Positions 1 to 5,541 are shown, counted from the first letter of the stretch. The stretch: 6,219 nt of DNA from Deltaproteobacteria bacterium (GCA_030643245.1 DAOWME010000182.1:1-6219), one strand, 5' to 3'. Numbers and translations: made by a program. The notes: generated by a model not told the origin, from the sequence alone.

Positions 1-792
1 CATCCCAGACACCTATCCCACTTCTCTTATTACACAAATCCAAAATATCAGGACACTGGTTGGTATCCTGAATCAAAGATAAGCTCTATCGAGGTCAGAG
101 ACACTGAGACCACGGAGATGTGTGAGAAATTTTTCGCATCCATCAGGATACTGCCCGGAGAAGATCCGGGTTTTATTGCATCTGTATTGACAATTATGGA
201 AGGACGAGAGGGAAGGGAGGATGCCGGACAGTTCTTGAAGCTAATAAAGAGTTCCTTTTTTTGTGTAATATATGCAGGTTTGGGTCTGGATTATTCGTTG
301 GACGGTGACTATCTATTATTTAACACGATGGTGGATAAGCTCGGCGAATGGACCAGGGTGGCGGTAATCCCTATGATCGACCATTCCAATATGCGAGGGT
401 TCAACCAGCGGTTGTTTGAAAAGACGGGTTTTGTCAATAAGGTAAACTTCGCCGGCGACACCTCTTATGGGCCAGAGTTCTCATTCCTGGAACAGGTCAG
501 GAACAATGTGCCGGACTGTATTCTTGTGGCAGGGGCGGACCCCCTATCCTCTCTGCCGGAGTCTCTTGTTAATAACATTGAAGACACGCCAATCATCACC
601 ATTGATCCTTTTTTGACCGCCACTGCCAGGGTTTCAGACGTAGTGCTCGGAACCGCTATACCCGGTTTGGAAACGGGGGGGAGTGCGGTGCGGATGGATG
701 GGACAGGCGTGTCTTTGAGTAGCGTTATATCTCCATCGATGCCCAGCGATGAAGAGATTATCAGACGATTAGGGGGTATGGTGAGTACATGA
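1..792 (+). CDS. fwdB: Formylmethanofuran dehydrogenase subunit B, C-terminal part (5' end outside window)
   Basis: Frame 1 is open from the first base to the TGA at 790-792, giving 263 residues, so the ATG at 118 is internal and not the start. The family is a molybdopterin (Mo or W) oxidoreductase subunit that reduces CO2 to formyl-methanofuran or catalyses the reverse reaction in the cytoplasm. Family-like stretches are HPRHLS at the very start, the ILPGEDPGFI segment, DHSNMRGFNQ in the middle, and the cofactor-domain run CILVAGADPLSSLPE followed by a TIDPF strand and AIPGLETGGSAVRMDG near the end. Full-length FwdB is roughly 430 residues, so the N-terminal FeS and catalytic Cys/Sec region is missing here. 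It overlaps fwdD by ATGA, which indicates translational coupling. The assignment rests on recognising the family pattern and on the fwdD neighbour. A related formate dehydrogenase-type protein is the main alternative. Confidence 0.85.
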   Translation, partial: HPRHLSHFSYYTNPKYQDTGWYPESKISSIEVRDTETTEMCEKFFASIRILPGEDPGFIASVLTIMEGREGREDAGQFLKLIKSSFFCVIYAGLGLDYSLDGDYLLFNTMVDKLGEWTRVAVIPMIDHSNMRGFNQRLFEKTGFVNKVNFAGDTSYGPEFSFLEQVRNNVPDCILVAGADPLSSLPESLVNNIEDTPIITIDPFLTATARVSDVVLGTAIPGLETGGSAVRMDGTGVSLSSVISPSMPSDEEIIRRLGGMVST

Positions 793-1157
793 ATACTTCC
801 TCTGGTGAGAAAAGTCTGTCTGTCCCAATAGTTATTGTAACGTATAAGGACGTATTCCTTTGGACGGAAAGATACAGGCATGATTCTGATACGAAATACG
901 GAAAACGCGCCAGCCAAATCAGTCTTTCAGCGCATGATTTGAGATTGTTGGGGATTGATGATTCAATGTACGTGAAACTGACCAACGAGTTCGGGTCTAT
1001 AGTGGTTCAGGTTAAACTGGACCCCAGGTGTGCAAAAGGATATGGATTTATGCCTGCGAGTCAATTGATCAACAGATTGGCCGGCTACGATCCGACAAGG
1101 GTGAAGCGCCCGAACACCAAAAGGATAGAAGCAACCGTTTACCCATGTGTTGAATAG
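789..1157 (+). CDS. fwdD: Formylmethanofuran dehydrogenase subunit D, molybdopterin dinucleotide-binding
   Basis: This 122-residue protein has the length and layout of FwdD, the small beta-barrel subunit that completes the molybdopterin-guanine-dinucleotide pocket of FwdB. Visible family features are an opening strand (about residues 13-25), a segment of the type SAHDLRLLGIDDSMYVKLTNEFGSIVVQV (about 47-75), which matches the usual 'D-x-x-x-L-G-I-x-x-G-x-x-V-x-V-x-x-x-x-G' pattern of Mo-bis-MGD-binding domains, and FMPASQLINRL (about 87-97), comparable to the conserved P-x-x-x-x-N-x-L cofactor loop. The start ATG at 789 overlaps the fwdB stop (ATGA). A purine-rich G run around 772-776 is further upstream than an ideal ribosome binding site, so re-initiation after fwdB is likely. 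No other fwd subunit follows within the window: the operon is broken downstream by a transposase fragment. Confidence 0.85.
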   Translation: MNTSSGEKSLSVPIVIVTYKDVFLWTERYRHDSDTKYGKRASQISLSAHDLRLLGIDDSMYVKLTNEFGSIVVQVKLDPRCAKGYGFMPASQLINRLAGYDPTRVKRPNTKRIEATVYPCVE

Positions 1158-1190
1158 TAGGCTACACTGATTGGATACGATATTATTCAC

Positions 1191-1196
1191 AAGGAG
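1191..1196 (+). promoter_or_regulatory. Ribosome binding site of the HTH gene
   Basis: AAGGAG lies five bases upstream of the ATG at 1202. It is a near-perfect bacterial Shine-Dalgarno sequence and supports that start. Confidence 0.6.
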
Positions 1197-1201
1197 TAGA
1201 T

Positions 1202-1693
1202 ATGGGACGATCAAAGGTAAATGCCGACTTGCAAACTGTGGAAAAGGCTGAACAACAGCTGGAAAGAATAAAAGACAGCAAACTTTCGATACAGCTTAAG
1301 GCTATCATAGCATCCGCAGAGCATCCTGTTGAGAATGTTGCAGACGTTCTAAAAGTCTCGAGACAGAGCATTTTTCGATGGAACAGGAAGTTCAGGGAAG
1401 ATGGGGTTGAAGGACTGAGAGACCGGCCCAAAGGCCACATGAGATCCAAACTCACAGAAGGCCATAAGAAAGAGATTGAGCGATGGATCTTGGGCAGTAA
1501 GAATGTCGAGGGGGAACCGGTAGAGTGGACACTGAAGAAGTTGCAAAAAGAAGTTAAAGACAGGTTTGGAATACACGCAGGCACAACAACACTATGGAGA
1601 TATCTCAAGAAAATGGGCTTGGTTCCAAAGAAGGCGCGCCCCGTCCATGTAAAGGAAGACAGAGGGGCATGGGAGGGTTTTGAGAGAATTTAA
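1202..1693 (+). CDS. IS630-type transposase, N-terminal helix-turn-helix half (lacks DDE domain)
   Basis: The 163-residue product carries two DNA-binding units like those of IS630/Tc1-type transposases. The first is a helix-turn-helix at about residues 43-62 (VADVLKVSRQSIFRWNRKF), followed by the characteristic linker GVEGLRDRPKGHMRSKL. The second is a winged-helix region at about 108-140 (EWTLKKLQKEVKDRFGI, TTLWRYLKKMGLVPKK). IS630 transposases are about 340 residues with a C-terminal DDE catalytic domain. None follows here, in any frame, before the ferredoxin gene. The stop TAA (1691-1693) abuts the miniature element that begins at 1694 and could be its target duplication. The protein may therefore be a truncated transposase, the ORF-A half of a two-ORF element, or a domesticated DNA-binding protein. 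By itself it could bind DNA but not transpose. It sits where the fwd operon would otherwise continue. Confidence 0.7.
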   Translation: MGRSKVNADLQTVEKAEQQLERIKDSKLSIQLKAIIASAEHPVENVADVLKVSRQSIFRWNRKFREDGVEGLRDRPKGHMRSKLTEGHKKEIERWILGSKNVEGEPVEWTLKKLQKEVKDRFGIHAGTTTLWRYLKKMGLVPKKARPVHVKEDRGAWEGFERI

Positions 1694-1719
1694 GGGACGA
1701 GGCCGAAATAACTTCCTCA
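1694..1719 (+). repeat. Left terminal inverted repeat of the miniature element
   Basis: The 26 bases starting GGGACGAGGCCGAAATAACT are matched, with two differences, by the reverse complement of 1849-1874. Confidence 0.8.
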
Positions 1720-1832
1720 AGTTGGCGCTCAGATTTAGGTTAGATTTGTTCGATCTGAAAGCGCAAAACCGCAAGAATAGTCTTACCTATTTCGAGGATT
1801 TTGTGTTTGAAGATCGGTCAAAGATGGCCTGA
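1720..1832 (+). pseudogene. Possible transposase C-terminal remnant inside the miniature element
   Basis: One frame (in phase with 1695) stays open from the left inverted repeat to TGA at 1830-1832. It reads as a basic, leucine- and arginine-rich tail (LKLALRFRLDLFDLK ... YFEDFVFEDRSKMA). Its stop lies about 17 bases before the right inverted repeat, the usual place for a transposase gene to end. There is no start codon and no catalytic motif. The identification is inference from position only; I do not recognise the sequence. Confidence 0.3.
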
Positions 1833-1848
1833 AGATGAGATGCACAAA

Positions 1849-1874
1849 TGGGGAAGTTATTTCAGCCTCGTCCC
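1849..1874 (-). repeat. Right terminal inverted repeat of the miniature element
   Basis: The reverse complement of these bases begins GGGACGAGGCTGAAATAACT, matching the left repeat except at two positions. The copy at 6176 matches this end, not the left one, for its whole visible length. Confidence 0.8.
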
Positions 1875-1937
1875 TAAAGTAGATGGGGCAATAGTGCCAT
1901 AGCCGAAAGAACACAGACTACACGGAGGAGAAAGGAA

Positions 1938-2411
1938 TTGGCAAAGAGAGAACGGCCACAGCCGCTTTATTTATTTCAGATGTTGCCGCGCACAAATTGT
2001 AAACTCTGCGGTTGCTCTACGTGCATGGCCTTTGCGTTTGGTCTGATATCGAGGGACAAGAGACCGGAAGATTGCCCTCCCCTTCTTGAGGATGCATATA
2101 AACCGACCTTGGATCAACTCAAAGAGCTATTCGGGGGCGGGGGGGTGGTGTCAGAGTCAGGTCTTCTGATTGAAGAGGACAAATGTGTTGGCTGTGGCGA
2201 TTGTGTGGTAGTCTGCAAAAAGGCCATCACAACCATGGTTTACGGAGGCATGGTGATTCAACGAGAAGATAAGCCTTTGGTTTTACAGGTAATAGACGGC
2301 AGGATTCAGGTGGTAAACTGGAAGAGTTGCAAACGCGCGGAGGACCCACCCGATTATTGCAGAGTGTGTGAGGAGAAGTGTCGATTCGGGGCGCTGGAAT
2401 TGGTAAAATAA
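1938..2411 (+). CDS. FeS-domain / ferredoxin fusion protein, probable electron carrier
   Basis: The start is TTG at 1938, preceded by GGAGGAG and AAAGG. The 157-residue product has two parts. Residues 16-49 form an 'FeS' four-cysteine domain (NCKLCGCSTCMAFA ... CPPL, with C21, C24, C29 and C46, plus an extra C26). This type is also found at the start of the corrinoid iron-sulfur protein and ACS/CODH gamma subunits. After a glycine-rich linker (about 66-69) comes a ferredoxin region with a classical CxxCxxCxxxC motif (C83, C86, C89, C93) and a degenerate second set (C131, C141, C144, C148). Up to three [4Fe-4S] clusters are therefore possible. There is no signal peptide or membrane segment, so it is soluble and cytoplasmic. 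Its position after fwdB-fwdD suggests electron transfer to or from the formylmethanofuran dehydrogenase. Only 27 bases separate its stop from the tRNA, so the two are probably co-transcribed. The exact partner is unknown. Confidence 0.75.
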   Translation: MAKRERPQPLYLFQMLPRTNCKLCGCSTCMAFAFGLISRDKRPEDCPPLLEDAYKPTLDQLKELFGGGGVVSESGLLIEEDKCVGCGDCVVVCKKAITTMVYGGMVIQREDKPLVLQVIDGRIQVVNWKSCKRAEDPPDYCRVCEEKCRFGALELVK

Positions 2412-2438
2412 ATGAGAAAGGATAGCGCATGGATATGG

Positions 2439-2529
2439 GGGGGGATGGCGCTGGGCGCCTCACGGGCTGCAAACCCGCTGGTCCTGTCTAAGAAACAGGT
2501 AGGAGGTTCGATTCCCCTTCCCCCCTCCA
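2439..2529 (+). tRNA. selC-like class II tRNA with GCA (cysteine) anticodon and U discriminator
   Basis: Acceptor stem G2439-A2445 pairs with T2519-C2525 (seven pairs, six of them G-C). The discriminator is T2526 and CCA is encoded at 2527-2529. The D arm is GGCGC/GCGCC (2447-2451 with 2455-2459), leaving a very short loop of 3-5 bases. The anticodon arm is CGGG/CCCG around the seven-base loop CTGCAAA (2467-2473), so the anticodon is GCA at 2469-2471. A long variable arm, CCTGT/ACAGG (2483-2487 with 2495-2499), has a seven-base loop. The T loop is TTCGATT (2507-2513). The long variable arm, short D loop and position just before selB are those of tRNA-Sec. The loop CTGCAAA differs from the usual CTTCAAA of selC by one base, at wobble position 34. 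U73 is the main cysteine identity base. Oddities are A-C mismatches in the T stem (2504 with 2516) and at the base of the anticodon stem (2462 with 2478), and a 7-pair rather than the usual 8-pair acceptor stem. It could be a recoded tRNA-Sec, a dedicated tRNA-Cys, or a decaying copy. Confidence 0.85.
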
Positions 2530-2542
2530 TCTGAGGTAAGAA

Positions 2543-4495
2543 ATGAGAAGTAAAGCCAAAACCAACCCAAAGCACATAGTCGTAGGAACTGCCGGTCATG
2601 TCGATCATGGCAAAACAGCTCTGGTCAGGGCCATGACCGGTGTATATACGGACAGGTTGAAGGAGGAAAGGGAGAGGGGGATATCCATTGAGGTTGGGTT
2701 TGCCCCCTATCGTTTATCTTCCGGTCAGCTCATTTCCATCATCGATGTTCCGGGACACGAGAGATTTGTCAAGAATATGCTCAGGGGAATCTCCGGTGTG
2801 GACATCGCCCTTTTAGTCATTGCCGCTGATGACGGCCCTATGCCTCAAACACGGGAACATTTGGACATACTGGGCCTTCTAAATATCAAGGAGGGTTTGG
2901 TGGTTATTACCAAGGTTGACCTGGTTGACGATGAACTCCTGGAGTTGGCTACAGAAGAGATAATGACCCTCCTAAAAGGTACGTTTCCGGAAAATACCGT
3001 CCCTATCTATTTCTCCTCTGAAACCGGTCAGGGGTTGTCCGAAATCAAGAAGGCCCTGGAAGAAGCCTGCAACAGGGTAAAAGAGAAACATAGGGCTGAG
3101 GGGTTTCGTTTACCAATCGATAGAGTTTTCACCGCGGCTGGTTATGGCACGGTAGTGACCGGCACTATAGCCTCCGGAAAGATCAAAGAAGGCGATGAGG
3201 TAGAGATATACCCTTCAGATACCACGATCAAGGTCAGAAGCATTCAGGTGCATAATCAACAAGTAAAAAAGGCTAAAGCAGGACAGAGGGTGGGCATAAA
3301 ACTGTCCAGGGTGAGGCCGAGTCTGTTAGGAAGGGGTATTGTTTTGGGCGAGCCGGGGTCTCTGATCCCCACACACCTCATAAATGCACTATTTCAATAC
3401 CTAAACTCGAATAGAAGGGGCTCCCTCAAGAATAAAGTAAGGGTACGAGTATACTCCGGAACCAGCGAAGTGGTGGGCCGGATGGTTTTTATGGACAGGG
3501 AGGAGCTTCTACCTGGAGATAACTGCTTCGTACAGTTTCGATTGGAAGAAAGACTAGCCCCCGTTCCCTTCGATAAATATATAGTCAGAAGTTTAAGCCC
3601 CGTTTCCACCATCGGAGGTGGCGATATCCTTGAAGTCAACCCCCGTAAATATCGTAAGTATGATCCGGAACTTATCCGTTATCTGGGACTTCTGGAGAGG
3701 AGAAACAATCATGAAGTCCTTGAGTGGCTTGTCAAAAAGGGTGGGTATGAACCTGCCCTGTCAGGCCAATTGGGACAGAAGATTGGTCTCAAGGGGGTTG
3801 AAGTGGATAGGATCTGTACCAACCTGACAGAAAAGAAGATATTGATCCCTATCGACGATGAATCCGTTATCCACACGGAGCGTTATGAGACATTGAGAAA
3901 GAAGATCATAAAAAAATTAAAACTCTTCCATAGAGATAATCCTCTTCAAATGGCCATGCCCAATGGGGCACTGAGGACAAAGGTCTCTTTAAAGCTTGAT
4001 TTGGGGCTGTTTGAATACGTACTTGGAGGGCTTTCCCGTGAGCGGATAATAGAGGTGGAAAGTGGAGGGGTAAGGTTGGCAGACCGACAGATCAGATTAA
4101 CTTCGAAACAGAACTCAATCGTTAATAGAGTGGATGCTATATGCAGGGCATCCGGGTTCAGATCCGTCGGCAGGTCCAAAACGAAAGAAGTATTCGATAG
4201 CCGGAGCAAACAGGAGATAGCGGCTATATTGAAATTTATGGCTTTAGAAAACCAGGTGGTCAAACTTAAGGACGGAAGGCTCATCCATGCGGATAATATG
4301 GAAAAGATAAAGAATTTAGTAAAAGAACATATTCAAAGCAGAGGAAAGATCACGCCACAAGGGTGCAGGGTCCTCCTTGATGTGGGACGTGACATCTATA
4401 TACCCATCTTGGAATATCTAGACGACATAAAGTTTACCATGCGGATCGGTAATCATAGGGTATTGCATCCTGAGAAAAAAGTATCTCAAGCGTAA
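2543..4495 (+). CDS. selB: Selenocysteine-specific translation elongation factor SelB
   Basis: The 650-residue GTPase normally delivers Sec-tRNA to the ribosome at codons marked by a SECIS hairpin. The GTP-binding motifs are intact: GHVDHGKT (18-25), RGISIEVGFA (switch I, 45-54), DVPGHE (68-73) and TKVD (123-126). The beta-barrel domain has D193-R194 in IDRVFTAAGYGTVVTGT and R232/H237 in KVRSIQVHNQ, positions that by eye match the selenocysteine-binding pocket of other SelBs. The C-terminal winged helices run to the end and include the last, SECIS-binding one (about 605-643: LLDVGRDIYIPILEYLDDIKFTMRIGNHRVL). Length is normal (E. coli about 614, Moorella about 634). The start ATG follows GAGG at 2533-2536 with six bases of spacing. 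It begins 13 bases after the tRNA's CCA, so tRNA and selB form a unit. No selA, selD or cysS is in the window. Confidence 0.95.
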   Translation: MRSKAKTNPKHIVVGTAGHVDHGKTALVRAMTGVYTDRLKEERERGISIEVGFAPYRLSSGQLISIIDVPGHERFVKNMLRGISGVDIALLVIAADDGPMPQTREHLDILGLLNIKEGLVVITKVDLVDDELLELATEEIMTLLKGTFPENTVPIYFSSETGQGLSEIKKALEEACNRVKEKHRAEGFRLPIDRVFTAAGYGTVVTGTIASGKIKEGDEVEIYPSDTTIKVRSIQVHNQQVKKAKAGQRVGIKLSRVRPSLLGRGIVLGEPGSLIPTHLINALFQYLNSNRRGSLKNKVRVRVYSGTSEVVGRMVFMDREELLPGDNCFVQFRLEERLAPVPFDKYIVRSLSPVSTIGGGDILEVNPRKYRKYDPELIRYLGLLERRNNHEVLEWLVKKGGYEPALSGQLGQKIGLKGVEVDRICTNLTEKKILIPIDDESVIHTERYETLRKKIIKKLKLFHRDNPLQMAMPNGALRTKVSLKLDLGLFEYVLGGLSRERIIEVESGGVRLADRQIRLTSKQNSIVNRVDAICRASGFRSVGRSKTKEVFDSRSKQEIAAILKFMALENQVVKLKDGRLIHADNMEKIKNLVKEHIQSRGKITPQGCRVLLDVGRDIYIPILEYLDDIKFTMRIGNHRVLHPEKKVSQA

Positions 4496-4553
4496 GTTTT
4501 CGCTTTTGCCATTTTTTGCAGGCCGGGACAAATCGAGTATAAACACTCTCATC

Positions 4554-4937
4554 CTATTTTACTCCATCCTCTTTTCGAAGGACTTTCTTTGTCTCTTCTA
4601 TCTCTTCCTGGGTAACACCAACCCTCAACTTTTCCATTTTCTCCATGATCTTGGAAAAACGAACGCCTTCAGCAGCACTGATCCATTCCAACTGCAAGCG
4701 TTCTTTTCGGATACCCAGCCTTTCCATCCTCTTCCATATCTTCTCCACCCTCTTCTTCGTCCAGTGATTCGCATCTATATAGTGACAGTCTCCGAGGTGG
4801 CACCCTGAAACAAGGACTACAGGAGTTTCATTTTCAAAGGCCCTCCAGATGAATTTCTTGTCCACCCTGCCGCTGCACATGGTTCGGATGAGACGTACGT
4901 TGGAAGGATACTGCAAACGGGAAACACCCGCAAAGTC
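4554..4937 (-). pseudogene. mvhD: MvhD-like hydrogenase/heterodisulfide reductase iron-sulfur subunit, N-terminally truncated
   Basis: Reading leftwards, the family begins abruptly at about 4937 (DFAGVSRLQYPSNVRLIRTMCSGRVD), continues through VSGCHLGDCHYIDANHW and ends with LEWISAAEGVRF and a charged tail, with a TAG stop at 4556-4554. MvhD passes electrons between a hydrogenase or formate dehydrogenase and HdrA, using a [2Fe-2S] cluster. The N-terminal block with the CNWCSY-type cysteines expected just before 'ADLAG' is missing. Upstream residues in this frame (KYIKKP) do not fit the family, and there is no good start codon or ribosome binding site there; a TTG at 4916 exists, but starting there would still lose the N-terminal cysteines. 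In many anaerobes MvhD follows or is fused to HdrA. Here it lies in a different frame directly after an HdrA fragment, so both are most likely remains of one HdrA-MvhD unit. Confidence 0.75.
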
Positions 4938-4947
4938 GGGCTTTTTT
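4927..4947 (+). terminator. Weak terminator-like hairpin with T run
   Basis: CCCG and CGGG (4927-4930, 4937-4940) can pair around a six-base loop and are followed by C and six Ts on the + strand. A four-pair stem is weak. It lies about 430 bases past selB, inside the remnant of a - strand gene. Confidence 0.25.
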
Positions 4948-4957
4948 ATGTATTTCT

Positions 4958-5340
4958 GGGATGTCGACCGACATCCATCATTTAGGCCTCAGTATGCAAA
5001 TGGAACAGTCCATGGTAGGGAATGTCTTGTCCAATTGGGCCATGATTCCACCGATGCTTGGTTTCTTCTCCACAAGATATACCTGGTAACCACTGTCCAC
5101 CAGATCCAACGCCGCCTGGATACCAGCTACCCCTCCACCTATTACCAAGGTGGATCTAGTAACCGATACCTTCAATTCCTCTTGAGCTTGGAGTACCCGA
5201 ACCCTGGAGACCGCCATCTTTACAAGGTCTTTGGCCTTTTCCGTGGCCTCTTTCGGTTGATGGGTGTGTACCCAACTGCAATGTTCTCTGATCTTCGCCA
5301 TCTCCATCAAATAGGGGTTTTTACTCGCTGTTTGAAAGAC
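4958..5340 (-). pseudogene. hdrA: HdrA (heterodisulfide reductase subunit A-like) fragment, frameshifted and truncated at both ends
   Basis: The - strand encodes an internal HdrA piece: NPYLMEMAKIREHCSWVH, then ATEKAKDLVKMAV, a Rossmann FAD-binding motif VIGGGVAGIQAALDL, EKKPSIGGIMAQLDKTFP and TMDCSICILRPK. HdrA is the flavin-based electron-bifurcating subunit of heterodisulfide reductase complexes, normally about 650 residues or more. Only about 120 remain. After CILRPK the frame meets TGA (4980-4978). Moving by one base restores the family sequence (MMDVGRHP, to about 4958), so one base appears lost from the A run before ATGATGG. Homology then stops and MvhD-like sequence begins in a third frame. 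Upstream of NPYL the match fades (VFQTASK), and the first 100 or so residues are absent. This is a dead gene unless the damage is an assembly error. The UGU and UGC in DCSIC are discussed among the findings. Confidence 0.8.
4959..4976 (-). promoter_or_regulatory. SECIS-like hairpin in the hdrA remnant
   Basis: Read on the coding (-) strand the sequence is GGATGTC-GGTC-GACATCC, a perfect seven-pair stem closed by a GGUC loop. Bacterial SECIS elements are short hairpins with a G and U in the apical loop; E. coli fdhF has a GGUCU loop. The first loop G lies 26 bases after the UGC and 35 bases after the UGU of the DCSIC motif, within the spacing known for bacterial SECIS. Part of the stem is dictated by the conserved protein sequence DVGRHP, so chance plus coding constraint is the alternative. 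Confidence 0.45.
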
Positions 5341-5454
5341 TCCTTGAGGATCTTTAGGAGACTGAGAGCAATAGCCTGAGTTCTTAAGTTTTTGCGCAGC
5401 AAACTTAGAACAATTATAAACTCAATCCAAAAGAGGGAAATGGTCTTTCAAACA
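5329..5454. repeat. 12-bp inverted repeat pair
   Basis: TGTTTGAAAGAC at 5329-5340 is the exact reverse complement of GTCTTTCAAACA at 5443-5454. A further ten bases, AAGACTCCTT at 5336-5345, are inverted at 5461-5470. They bracket the edge of the recognisable HdrA homology, so they may mark a rearrangement boundary or be local duplication debris. Confidence 0.5.
5380..5411. repeat. Hairpin, 11 pairs with one bulge
   Basis: GTTCTTAAGTTT (5380-5391) pairs with AAACTTAGAAC (5401-5411), with one bulged T and a nine-base loop. There is no T run on either strand, so it is not a typical terminator. Confidence 0.45.
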
Positions 5455-5541
5455 TGTTCTAAGGAGTCTTATCCGAATGTGTCGCTATAGTATTTATCGG
5501 TTTTCCCCAATATACATGCCTTATCTATCGGAATTTACAGT

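Larger units (their letters stand above)
1694..1874. mobile_element. 181-bp miniature inverted-repeat element (internally deleted IS)
   Basis: The two ends are inverted repeats of about 26 bp with two mismatches, starting GGGACGAGGC on the left and ending GCCTCGTCCC on the right. A TAA flanks each side (1691-1693 and 1875-1877), compatible with a 3-bp target duplication. A second copy of the right end occurs at 6176-6219 in the opposite orientation, matching 41 of 44 bases, which shows that this is a dispersed element. The interior carries a short open stretch ending in TGA at 1830-1832 that reads like the C-terminus of a protein. The best explanation is a non-autonomous derivative of a larger insertion sequence that kept only the end of its transposase gene. 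I cannot name the IS family. Confidence 0.8.

Noticed and set aside
118..792. Start of fwdB at ATG 118.
   Set aside because: The same frame is open to base 1 and carries family-like sequence (HPRHLS...), so the true start is outside the window.
1183..1608. 141-residue open frame on the - strand.
   Set aside because: Antisense shadow of the transposase N-terminal gene, which has a good ribosome binding site and clear helix-turn-helix pattern.
2439..2529. Ordinary tRNA-Cys.
   Set aside because: A normal tRNA-Cys has a short variable loop and a longer D loop. The 17-base paired variable arm and the position before selB do not fit, although charging with Cys remains possible.
4496..4553. Terminator directly after selB.
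   Set aside because: There are short T runs but no stable hairpin that I can find between the selB stop and the mvhD remnant.
4978..4980. In-frame TGA after CILRPK in the hdrA remnant as a UGA-encoded selenocysteine, four bases before the hairpin.
   Set aside because: Family sequence resumes only in another frame (MMDVGRHP), so the TGA is explained by a one-base loss. The conserved residue there is not a Cys/Sec, and the frame beyond the TGA reads nonsense.
4849..5379. 176-residue open frame on the + strand.
   Set aside because: It lies antisense to clear HdrA and MvhD homology and resembles no protein family.
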